Origin: G965230615 sp965230615
GTDB taxonomy: Bacteria > Pseudomonadota > Gammaproteobacteria > HTCC5015
Assembly (NCBI GenBank): GCA_965230615.1
Contig: OZ246012.1
Span: 4,340,001 to 4,404,000, forward strand
Length of the DNA: 64,000 nt
Direction of reading: 5' to 3'
Shown: piece after piece, positions 50,084 through 56,964 of the stretch
Layout of the letters: each line of letters starts with the position of its first letter
Numbering within the stretch: position 1 is the first letter of the stretch
The notes under the pieces: generated by a model
What the model saw: only the letters and a program-made list of their open reading frames with translations
Databases searched by the model: none
What the model was told of the DNA's origin: nothing
Program-made: the position numbers and the translations under genes

Positions 50084-50670
50084 AACAATAACTTTGTTGT
50101 TCGTTTGTTTGAGCGAGGCTTTAATTATTACGTGTTTCCTTAAGTATTAAAAGGCGGTATGCATTTTTTAAGTGCTTATTAGCCGTTGATTGACGGATGT
50201 TTGCTGCTTGCGGCTATTACTTGCGACGCTATGTCGCATTGAGTATAACTCAGTGCTTATTAATAATGATCTCTTTACTAAGCAATAGAGTTGTTTTGGT
50301 TGTGTTGCGTTGTTGCAAAAGTTTCCTTATGGGCGTTGCTGGTAAGCTTAGGCTAAAAGCGACGCGTTTGCAAAGCATCGGGCGCCCCGTGTTTGGTGCT
50401 TTGCTGTTTAGTTTCTATGCTATGTTTTGACGAGTGATATGCTGGGTTCTGCATGATTATAGCTGTGGTCGATGCCTTGAGTAAGTATTGCTGTACTTTT
50501 TATGTGGTAGTTGTTTGCTAACGATAAAAAGTTAATCATGGTAAGAGTGAATTAATATTGAGAATAGTAAAGCGTTGCCACAGTGTTTTTCTAGAGTGCT
50601 TTTCTGTGGCAACGCTATTGATCAACCGAGCTTTATGTGCCCAGTATGTTTTTGGCCAGTACGCTTATGA
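50084..50670. other. Intergenic region with a long inverted repeat
   Basis: A 590-nt gap between two minus-strand genes. It contains a 13-bp perfect inverted repeat (50571-50616). A plus-strand frame at 50197-50430 lacks a ribosome-binding site and family resemblance. I see no promoter I would trust. Confidence 0.4.
50571..50616 (-). terminator. Long hairpin, possible terminator of the downstream minus-strand gene
   Basis: AGCGTTGCCACAG (50571-50583) and CTGTGGCAACGCT (50604-50616) are perfect inverted copies around a 20-nt loop. It lies 54 nt past the stop of the gene at 50671-51003. On the minus strand it is followed only by a mixed TTTACTATT stretch, so it may instead be a small repeated or structured element. 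Confidence 0.45.
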
Positions 50671-51003
50671 CTAATCAAAACCGCATGTAATTGTAGCGTA
50701 CAATGGGTAGCATTGGTTCTTGCTGCCGGTGCTTTGAGCAACCCAACGTTGTTGTGAAAAGCTATAGTTAACATAACCAGACTCATCTTCGCCGCAATAA
50801 ATAGTACCACCTGTCATTACTTCCCAGCCTTCTTCCTCGCAGAACTTCGTGCCTGTTGTTGAGTTGATAAAAATCATTTTTAAAGTGCCCCATTGATTGG
50901 CTCTTTTAGGGGCTATAAATGTTTGATCAGCAAAGGATAAAGAGCTGAAAGATAATGAGCAAAGAATCACTAAAGAAAGCTTGATTATTCTTTTGACGTC
51001 CAT
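50671..51003 (-). CDS. Small secreted Cys-containing protein, unknown function
   Basis: A 110-residue protein with a clear signal peptide (basic DVKRIIK, hydrophobic core, cleavage near SFADQT) and four Cys in the mature part (KFCEEEGW, IYCGEDES, QCYPL and ITCGFD) that could form two disulfides in the periplasm. GGAGG lies 9 nt before the ATG, so it is well expressed at the translational level. No family is recognised. It stands alone. Confidence 0.65.
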   Translation of the reverse strand: MDVKRIIKLSLVILCSLSFSSLSFADQTFIAPKRANQWGTLKMIFINSTTGTKFCEEEGWEVMTGGTIYCGEDESGYVNYSFSQQRWVAQSTGSKNQCYPLYATITCGFD

Positions 51004-51414
51004 AATGTAAAACCTCCTAAGGGTTGTTTGGTTGGCTGGTAAGAAATAAAACGTATAAGCTTTATTCTTTCAGTGAATATTAATTTAGTGATGAGTTGTT
51101 ATATTTTAATGACTGAGGTCGAGTTTGGTATCGATTGGGTGTTGAATGTATGCAGCAGGCAGAAGACTTTATTTGTCCTCTGGTGGGGCTGCTAATGGTG
51201 TTTTTACTACTTTGGTTTTATTTTGTTCAGAGAGGTGAGTAATGATTTTAATGATGTGTTTAGCAGAAGGCTGTTTGTTACGTGTTTTTCAATAGCGAGC
51301 TGATATTAAATAGGTTTGTTATTGCTCATGCATTTTAGCGTGATCGGTATGCTGTTTTTTGCTATCAGCATCCTGCGCGGAATAAGGTGCAACGCAGGAT
51401 ACAGTGTTGTGCAA
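51004..51414. other. Intergenic region, no gene seen
   Basis: A 410-nt gap. An inverted repeat ATCCTGCG (51370-51377) / CGCAGGAT (51393-51400) lies 15 nt past the MarR stop on the minus strand and may help terminate it, but no T run follows. Confidence 0.35.
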
Positions 51415-51840
51415 CTAACCGTCTGTCATTGTATGTAAGATAGTTAATAAGTCTTTAATTTGTCCCTTAGAAACTCTTTTTAACAAGTCGGCTGACTTTT
51501 CATTCAGGGTGACAGTTGCATCCTGTAAAAGCTGTTGGCCGCTGGCAGTGATTTTAACCAGGCTAACCCGGGCATCTCTTGGCGCGCTGGCTTTTTCGAT
51601 GAGGCCAATTTTTTCCATCGGGAGTAGCCTGCGAGTCACGCCTGAGGCGGTTCGTCCAATCGCTTCGGACAGGTCTATGCGGCGTAGCATTTGCTTGGGA
51701 GCATTGTTTAGCTGCAGTAAGACGATATATTCAGTAAAACCAATGCCATGCAAAGCGCCTAAGTTGGCGTCTATCTTTCGGGTGATCAGTTCGCTTTGTG
51801 TCCAGAGCGCGATAATGGCGTCTGTGTGTATTGTTGTCAT
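51415..51840 (-). CDS. MarR-family transcriptional regulator
   Basis: A 141-residue winged-helix regulator. The core is LSEAIGRTASGVTRRLLPMEKIGLIEKASAPRDARVSLVKIT (about 57-98): recognition helix then the DxR wing motif. Flanking helices form the dimer interface. MarR proteins usually sense phenolic or oxidative signals and repress nearby genes. The frame opens at 51879, but ATG 51840 gives a standard length, and the extra residues would overlap a 28-bp palindrome in front of the gene. That palindrome is the likely operator, so self-repression is probable. No other target is adjacent. Confidence 0.87.
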   Translation of the reverse strand: MTTIHTDAIIALWTQSELITRKIDANLGALHGIGFTEYIVLLQLNNAPKQMLRRIDLSEAIGRTASGVTRRLLPMEKIGLIEKASAPRDARVSLVKITASGQQLLQDATVTLNEKSADLLKRVSKGQIKDLLTILHTMTDG

Positions 51841-51859
51841 TATAATGAGGTTCTCATTG

Positions 51860-51887
51860 ATATATACTTGATTAATCAAGTATATAT
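51860..51887 (-). promoter_or_regulatory. 28-bp perfect palindrome, MarR operator
   Basis: The left arm ATATATACTTGATT (51860-51873) is exactly mirrored by AATCAAGTATATAT (51874-51887), centred on ATTAAT. It lies 20-47 nt upstream of the MarR ATG. The TTGATTAATCAA core has the form of known MarR-type sites. Confidence 0.75.
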
Positions 51888-51979
51888 TTGAGCATCTCTT
51901 GCTGTCAAGTGCCGCCTGATGGCAGCTTGCCTGGCGACATTATCGGCGCGTCATTATAAGCAATGGCGCGGTGCGAATA

Positions 51980-52423
51980 TTAAGCTTTGGTTGTAATATA
52001 CTTAAGGATATCAATGATTTGCGCAGGGTTGCTTGCCCAGGCCATCGCGGCAGCATCCACTTCTTTGAGTGGGTGAATAATGCTCTCATCATGGAGTGTA
52101 ATATAAGGTTTGCCGAGTGCAGCGCAATAACCTGCATCGAATGCGGCATTCCACTGTTTATACTTGTCGCCAAAGCGGACAATGGCAAGATCACAGGTAT
52201 CGATTAAGGTTTTGCTGCGTATCGTATTCACTTTAGCTGATTTATGATCACGCCAAAAGCCATTACTTTCTTGGCCGAGGATATCACCCGCTGCATCACT
52301 CGCATCATGGTCTGTAACTGCGGAGGTAAAGTTGATTGGTAAATTATGGCTTTCACAGCCTTGCTTCAGCTGTTCCCGCCAGCCTGTGTGTATTTCGCCA
52401 GATAAATAGATTGTCCAATGCAT
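51980..52423 (-). CDS. YtoQ-family protein
   Basis: A 147-residue protein of the YtoQ family: MHWTIYLSGEIHTGWREQL start, then NFTSAVTDHDASDAAGDILG (about 29-48), DHKSAKVNTIRSKTLIDTCDLAIVRFGDKYKQWNAAFDAGY (about 56-96) and GKPYITLHDESIIHPLKEVD. The fold is nucleoside-2'-deoxyribosyltransferase-like, but the reaction is unknown. The frame extends to 52465; ATG 52423 is chosen because GAGGA lies about 7 nt upstream and homologues start MxWTVYLSGEIH. It is monocistronic. Confidence 0.87.
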   Translation of the reverse strand: MHWTIYLSGEIHTGWREQLKQGCESHNLPINFTSAVTDHDASDAAGDILGQESNGFWRDHKSAKVNTIRSKTLIDTCDLAIVRFGDKYKQWNAAFDAGYCAALGKPYITLHDESIIHPLKEVDAAAMAWASNPAQIIDILKYITTKA

Positions 52424-52545
52424 ATTCTTGTCCTCAAAAAAGCCATCATGTCTATGGCTAGGCATAGTAACACTGATTGTGACTGATAAGGTGAGGGTAT
52501 TTTGTCGTCGGCTAAAAAACAGTGTTTAAGTAACGTGTATCAATC

Positions 52546-53001
52546 TTAAGGCACATGGATATCGTAGTGTAAGACACGCTCTTCAATACCCAGCTTGTTA
52601 TACAAAGCGATGGCGGGCTCGTCACTATAATCAGCCTGTACAAAAATAACATAGGCACCGCGTTGGCCTGCAATCCGCTTGAGTTCGGCAATGAGCTGGC
52701 TGGCAATGCCTTGTCGGCGATGTGTGCTTTTAACGGCTAAATCATAAATATAAATTTCGCTGCGTGCCTGCTCGAATTTACGCAGCTCATAAGCTGCTAG
52801 TCCACCAACCACGGTTTGGTTATCTAAAGCGACCAGCACGATAAAGTAACGTTCGCCTAGCAGGCTTTGTAAGTACGCTGCATCAGGTTGCTTAGCGCAA
52901 TAGGTATCTATTTCCTCAAAGGCCTCACCAAATAACTCGAGCAGCGATGTTATTAAATCAAGGTCTTTGCCCGTCAGTTGTTGAATATTGGTTTTGGGCA
53001 T
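52546..53001 (-). CDS. GNAT acetyltransferase of the AAC(3)-I type
   Basis: A 151-residue GNAT protein whose sequence follows the aminoglycoside 3-N-acetyltransferase I (AacC1) pattern closely: LLELFGEAFEEIDTYCAKQPD, VVGGLAAYELRKFEQARSEIYIYDLAV (about 70-96), THRRQGIASQLI (acetyl-CoA loop) and GAYVIFVQADYSDEPAIALYNKLG (about 114-137). AAC(3)-I enzymes acetylate the 3-amino group of gentamicin-type drugs. This chromosomal relative may have another natural substrate. The ATG overlaps the moaB stop (TAATG) and lacks its own strong ribosome-binding site, so the two are coupled. The frame opens farther upstream inside moaB, but 53001 gives the family length. Confidence 0.85.
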   Translation of the reverse strand: MPKTNIQQLTGKDLDLITSLLELFGEAFEEIDTYCAKQPDAAYLQSLLGERYFIVLVALDNQTVVGGLAAYELRKFEQARSEIYIYDLAVKSTHRRQGIASQLIAELKRIAGQRGAYVIFVQADYSDEPAIALYNKLGIEERVLHYDIHVP

Positions 53002-53516
53002 TATTCTTTTAGTCGAGGTATTAACATAGCAAGGTTGCAAGGCTTGGTGCGGTGATCCAATTGGGCTGCAATCAGCTTTTCCCAGCCCATTTGGCAGGCA
53101 TTGGTGGAGCCAGGTAAACAAAATATAAACGTACTGTTTGCCAGGCCCGCCAAACAGCGTGACTGTAGTGTCGATGTTTTTATATCTTCATACGATAAGA
53201 CGCGAAACATTTCGCCAAAACCTTCTATTTCTTTATCGAGTAAAGGCTTTACGGCTTCTGGTGTGCCATCCCGGCCTGTTAAGCCAGTGCCACCGGTTGT
53301 AATAATGACATGAATCTCTTTATTGGCAATCCAGTTGGATAGCCAGGCACGGATTTGATAGATGTCATCCTTGGCAATGTGTTTTTCTGCCATATTGTGG
53401 CCGGCAGTCAATATGGCTTCGATTAAATAATGGCCAGAGTTGTCATCTGATTCTGTACGAGTATCGGAGACAGTTAAAAGTGCTATGTTTAATGGTATGA
53501 ATTCGCAGTCTGACAT
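53001..53516 (-). CDS. moaB: Molybdenum cofactor biosynthesis protein B
   Basis: MoaB belongs to the MogA/MoaB family that adenylates molybdopterin for molybdenum insertion, though E. coli MoaB itself is dispensable. The 171-residue product has LTVSDTRTESDDNSGHYL (about 14-31), IITTGGTGLTGRDGTPEAV (about 71-89) and LPGSTNACQMGWEKLI (about 134-149), the expected substrate-binding loops. No other moa gene is nearby. The AAC(3)-I-like gene follows with a 1-nt overlap. Confidence 0.93.
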   Translation of the reverse strand: MSDCEFIPLNIALLTVSDTRTESDDNSGHYLIEAILTAGHNMAEKHIAKDDIYQIRAWLSNWIANKEIHVIITTGGTGLTGRDGTPEAVKPLLDKEIEGFGEMFRVLSYEDIKTSTLQSRCLAGLANSTFIFCLPGSTNACQMGWEKLIAAQLDHRTKPCNLAMLIPRLKE

Positions 53517-53614
53517 AATAGTGTTCTGTAATATCTCTTAAGGTTGGAATACGTGTCTGTTATTTTCTAGTGATGTTAACAGCTGTTGCTGATACTCATG
53601 ATAAATTTCTGTCG

Positions 53615-54100
53615 TTAAAAAAAAGTTCCACCGCCAGCGAAGCGTTGCTGCCAATAGCGGCTATTCATGCTTTGGATTTTGACTTTTTTACCTTTGCCGG
53701 GCGCATGTACAAACTGATTATTACCAATATAAATGCCAACATGCGAAACAAAAGCGCCACTGGTTCTGAAAAAGACCAGGTCACCTGCCTGTAAGCGGTT
53801 TTGATAAACCGGCGAGCTGGCTTTAAATTGCTTTATGCTGCTGCGGGGAACATCCAGGCCAACTTGTTGAAAGCTGTAATGGATCAGGCCAGAGCAGTCA
53901 AAGCCGTTATTAGGGTTATTGCCACCATAGATATAAGGCTTGCCCTGCATGGCCATGGCAGCTGCAATGAGTTTAGGCCTTAAGTGATCGTATTGACTGT
54001 TGATCCGGCGTTCAGTGCTGCAGGCCGATAGCGTGAGTAGTATCAGGCAAAATAGTGCCCAATGCCGCTTGTACTGTGAGAATGTGTTGCCAGTCAGCAT
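53615..54100 (-). CDS. NlpC/P60-family cell-wall hydrolase lipoprotein
   Basis: A 161-residue predicted lipoprotein (lipobox LSAC, Cys27) with an NlpC/P60 domain (about 40-150): nucleophile Cys69 in FDCSGLIHYSF, His120 in VSHVGIYIG and His132 in FVHAPGKGKK complete the catalytic triad. Such enzymes cleave peptidoglycan stem peptides between D-Glu and the diamino acid in the periplasm. GAGGT lies 4 nt before the ATG. It is close to E. coli NlpC/MepS in architecture. Confidence 0.9.
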   Translation of the reverse strand: MLTGNTFSQYKRHWALFCLILLTLSACSTERRINSQYDHLRPKLIAAAMAMQGKPYIYGGNNPNNGFDCSGLIHYSFQQVGLDVPRSSIKQFKASSPVYQNRLQAGDLVFFRTSGAFVSHVGIYIGNNQFVHAPGKGKKVKIQSMNSRYWQQRFAGGGTFF

Positions 54101-54172
54101 AGTTACCTCAAAAGCTTCCCCGTATTTGGTGCCGAAGTTGATTTATAGTACCGCAATCGTTATTGTCGCGCT

Positions 54173-54931
54173 ATGACAGAACGTTTGCAAAAAGTGATGG
54201 CTGCCTTGGGCATTGCATCACGGCGAGAATCAGAGCGCTTAATTGAAGCGGGCCGGGTATTAGTCAATGGCCAGCTTGCCAGTCTTGGTATGAAAGTAAC
54301 GGCCAGCGACCAGCTGACAGTGGATGGCAAGTTGATTCAACGTGCCACAGCCACGCCAGCACATCAGGTGTTGCTCTACCATAAACCAGAAGGTGAAGTG
54401 ACCACGCGTGATGACCCGCAGGGGCGGCCAACGGTATTTGCGCGTCTGCCAAAGGTAGCCGGACAGCGCTGGGTGAATGTTGGGCGCCTGGATATCAATA
54501 CCGCAGGATTATTATTGTTTACCACAGATGGGGAGTTGGCTAATCGTCTAATGCACCCTTCTTATCAGATTGAACGCAAATATGCCGTTAGAATATTAGG
54601 CGAAGTGAGTGATACGGCACTGCGTGCCTTAAAGCAAGGGGTGCGTCTGGAAGATGGCTTGGCGAAATTTAATACGATTGAGGATGCCGGTGGGCGTGGC
54701 GCTAACCATTGGTATCATGTCACCCTAAAAGAAGGGCGCAATCGTGAGGTACGTCGCTTGTGGGAGTCGCAGGGTGTGCGTGTTAGCCGTTTAATTCGTA
54801 TTGCCTATGGGCCTTTGCATTTGCCATCACAATTGCGCAGTGGTCGCTATGATGTTCTCGGCGAAGAAGATTGTCAGCGCCTCTATCAGTGTGTTGGCTT
54901 AAGCTCAGCAGACGGTCATCAAAAGAAATAG
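54173..54931 (+). CDS. rluB: 23S rRNA pseudouridine synthase, RluB type
   Basis: Makes pseudouridine at position 2605 of 23S rRNA. The 252-residue product has an N-terminal S4 domain (ERLQKVMAALGIASRRESERLIEAGRVLVNG, about 3-33) and a pseudouridine synthase domain with the catalytic Asp in GRLDINTAGLLLFTTDGELAN (about 102-122) and the ENREVRRLWE-type segment (about 193-203). It is of the RsuA/RluB/E/F group; RluB fits because of the S4 domain and overall length. The last 13 nt overlap the end of the convergent outer-membrane protein gene. Confidence 0.92.
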   Translation: MTERLQKVMAALGIASRRESERLIEAGRVLVNGQLASLGMKVTASDQLTVDGKLIQRATATPAHQVLLYHKPEGEVTTRDDPQGRPTVFARLPKVAGQRWVNVGRLDINTAGLLLFTTDGELANRLMHPSYQIERKYAVRILGEVSDTALRALKQGVRLEDGLAKFNTIEDAGGRGANHWYHVTLKEGRNREVRRLWESQGVRVSRLIRIAYGPLHLPSQLRSGRYDVLGEEDCQRLYQCVGLSSADGHQKK

Positions 54932-56139
54932 CTTAGCTCGATTTGCAGTAACTCGTCCTGGTCGATTGCCGTGATCGGATCATTGTTGTCGACATTACTG
55001 GCGCCACGGTATTCTAGATTCAGCGTATAGCTGTTACCTAAACGCCGACTGGCTTCGATGAAAAAGCTGATACTTTGGTTATCCAGGTCATTGACCGTGG
55101 CGACAAGGATCTCGCTCGATTGTGTATCGTTTAAAACAATACGGGCACCAATAGCTAAATCGTCGTTGAATGGCTGTTCGTCACGTTCATCATATAAGTA
55201 TTCGGTAACCAGGCCAATATCGGCATTGCTGTTAAAGACGCCCACAAAAGTATATTCGAAACCCAGTGCGGCAGCGATAAAGCTATTGCCCGCACTGGAG
55301 CGCTGGCCGCTACGATGGATTGCTTCTAACTTTAGTAACCAGGCTTCGAGTGTTGCTTGAATATCAATGCTGCTTTGTTGGATTAAGTCATAGCGTGGGC
55401 GCAATACCGGCCTGCCAGGGTTAGTTAAGTCAGGTATAAAAACCGGCTCGCGGCTGGTACCCGTGAAATGTGCAAGCCCTATATCCCAAACATCGATACT
55501 GTTGGACCAGCGAATAGCATAATCAATATGCTGTTCTTCATCCTGGCTGTCATAAATAGGGTTGTCAGTATCTACCACCAGTGGTGTTAGGCGGGGACGA
55601 CCTTCAGCGTCAGGAAATGTCCTTTCGCGAAACTCAGGCAGCATAAAGATATCCACTACACCCCAGTCGCGGATCAGGCTGAGGTGTGCCATGGTTTGTC
55701 CAAGCTTGTCTTCACCGTCAATATTTTCCACGCTATCGGTTTGGTTGATAATATCAACCAAATGAATGGTTTCAGTGACGCCCCAAAAAACTTTATTGAT
55801 CCCCAGCGTCAACTCCCAGTCGCGGGCTACTTTTTGCCAATAGAGTTCGCGAATGTCGAAGTGGCTGCGCTCATCGTCGTTTTGGTCAAGGCGTAAAAAC
55901 GGTATAAAGCTGATGCTGTCTCTAGAGTCTTTAAAACGATGATATAACTCTGGTTCAAAAGAGAGCGATAAATTGCTGTCTTCCTGTTCGTTGGTGAGAG
56001 CGGCTTCTTTGAAAAGCCGGGCTTCAAGATTGATGTTGCCAGACCAGTCTGTGGCGTAGCTGCTTGCTATGCCAGCGCATAGCAATAATGCAATTCTTAT
56101 TGTCAGGTGTGACCAGAAGCGATACGATGATATAAACAT
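54919..56139 (-). CDS. Outer-membrane beta-barrel protein of the RND cluster
   Basis: A 406-residue protein with a signal peptide (cleavage near SYATDW) and an aromatic, strand-rich body that ends in ...IELSYFF, with terminal Phe as expected for outer-membrane barrels. Sequence segments such as RELYWQKVARDWELTLGINKVFWGV repeat typical barrel-strand patterns. This is the family that often accompanies an MMPL-type RND transporter and an outer-membrane lipoprotein-sorting-like protein, as here. Function: likely the outer-membrane element of the same export or lipid-handling system. Gap to the next gene is 18 nt; no clear ribosome-binding site. Confidence 0.8.
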   Translation of the reverse strand: MFISSYRFWSHLTIRIALLLCAGIASSYATDWSGNINLEARLFKEAALTNEQEDSNLSLSFEPELYHRFKDSRDSISFIPFLRLDQNDDERSHFDIRELYWQKVARDWELTLGINKVFWGVTETIHLVDIINQTDSVENIDGEDKLGQTMAHLSLIRDWGVVDIFMLPEFRERTFPDAEGRPRLTPLVVDTDNPIYDSQDEEQHIDYAIRWSNSIDVWDIGLAHFTGTSREPVFIPDLTNPGRPVLRPRYDLIQQSSIDIQATLEAWLLKLEAIHRSGQRSSAGNSFIAAALGFEYTFVGVFNSNADIGLVTEYLYDERDEQPFNDDLAIGARIVLNDTQSSEILVATVNDLDNQSISFFIEASRRLGNSYTLNLEYRGASNVDNNDPITAIDQDELLQIELSYFF

Positions 56140-56157
56140 TGCAAATAAAATACTGTG

Positions 56158-56964
56158 TTAGCGCGTGTTTTTTAAAGCGTTTTGTGTGAAATCACGCTCT
56201 TCCAAATTAGCATCAAAATTAAAATTAAACCACTTAAGTGTTGTGCTTTTCTCGGTCTGGTGATTAACAACGTCCATTATGTGAGCACGCCAATACTTGT
56301 CTTTGTATTGCTGGTACTCTTTGAATTCAAGCGTTTTTAATAATGTTTGTTTGCGATCATAAAAAAGGACTTTGTGAATATAAAAGGTTTGCTTGTCTAC
56401 CCAGATGGTTTGGCGTGTATAGCCTGAGTACTCGTAGGCAGGTTTGCGTTCGACAACATAGCAGTCTCTATCGTTAAGTTTTTCTTCACGAATAAATGTA
56501 TATGTGTATTTCTCTACCTCTTGTGAGCCAATGTCTTCATAAGCAAACTCGCTACCCATGAATGGGCCGGACTTGTTTTTAGAGTTGATACGTTTTACAC
56601 GCTTGACTGAAGGCAGGTAGAGCCATTGATCATCTGGTTTTAAACCATGGCTGTGCGTTAGTGAAACAGTACCTTTGATATCAGTAGGTTCGTCAAAAAT
56701 AGACATGCTTTTATCGCCATCACCAATCACTTCAAACGTTTGGTTGCGAATTTTACGGGTGCTTTCTTCGCCTTTGCGGTTGCGTAGTATCATTTCCATT
56801 TCGGCCGTAAAACTGCCAAAGCCAGTATCCCTCAGGTCGGCTTCTTTAGCAATGGCTAAGCCAGCTTTGTCTGCACTTAGGCCATCGATGCTAAAGCCAT
56901 GCACAGTAAAAGGTATACTGCAGAGGAGCGTGTAGTTAATGAATAGAACCAAGCTTTTTTTCAT
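56158..56964 (-). CDS. Outer-membrane lipoprotein-sorting-like (LolA-fold) periplasmic protein
   Basis: A 268-residue exported protein (signal peptide hydrophobic 5-23) of the LolA-like family: FGSFTAEMEMILRNRKGEE, RNQTFEV, PDDQWLYLPSVKRVKRINSKNKS (about 111-133), GSEFAYEDIGSQ, and YVVERKPAYEYSGYTRQTIWVDK. The fold is a half-barrel that carries lipid. It overlaps the RND gene upstream by 4 nt (ATGA) with GAGG 7 nt before its ATG, so the two are tightly coupled. The family normally works next to an RND protein. Confidence 0.85.
   Translation of the reverse strand: MKKSLVLFINYTLLCSIPFTVHGFSIDGLSADKAGLAIAKEADLRDTGFGSFTAEMEMILRNRKGEESTRKIRNQTFEVIGDGDKSMSIFDEPTDIKGTVSLTHSHGLKPDDQWLYLPSVKRVKRINSKNKSGPFMGSEFAYEDIGSQEVEKYTYTFIREEKLNDRDCYVVERKPAYEYSGYTRQTIWVDKQTFYIHKVLFYDRKQTLLKTLEFKEYQQYKDKYWRAHIMDVVNHQTEKSTTLKWFNFNFDANLEERDFTQNALKNTR

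Noticed and set aside
50197..50430. 77-codon hydrophobic plus-strand frame
   Set aside because: No ribosome-binding site or recognisable pattern; likely chance.
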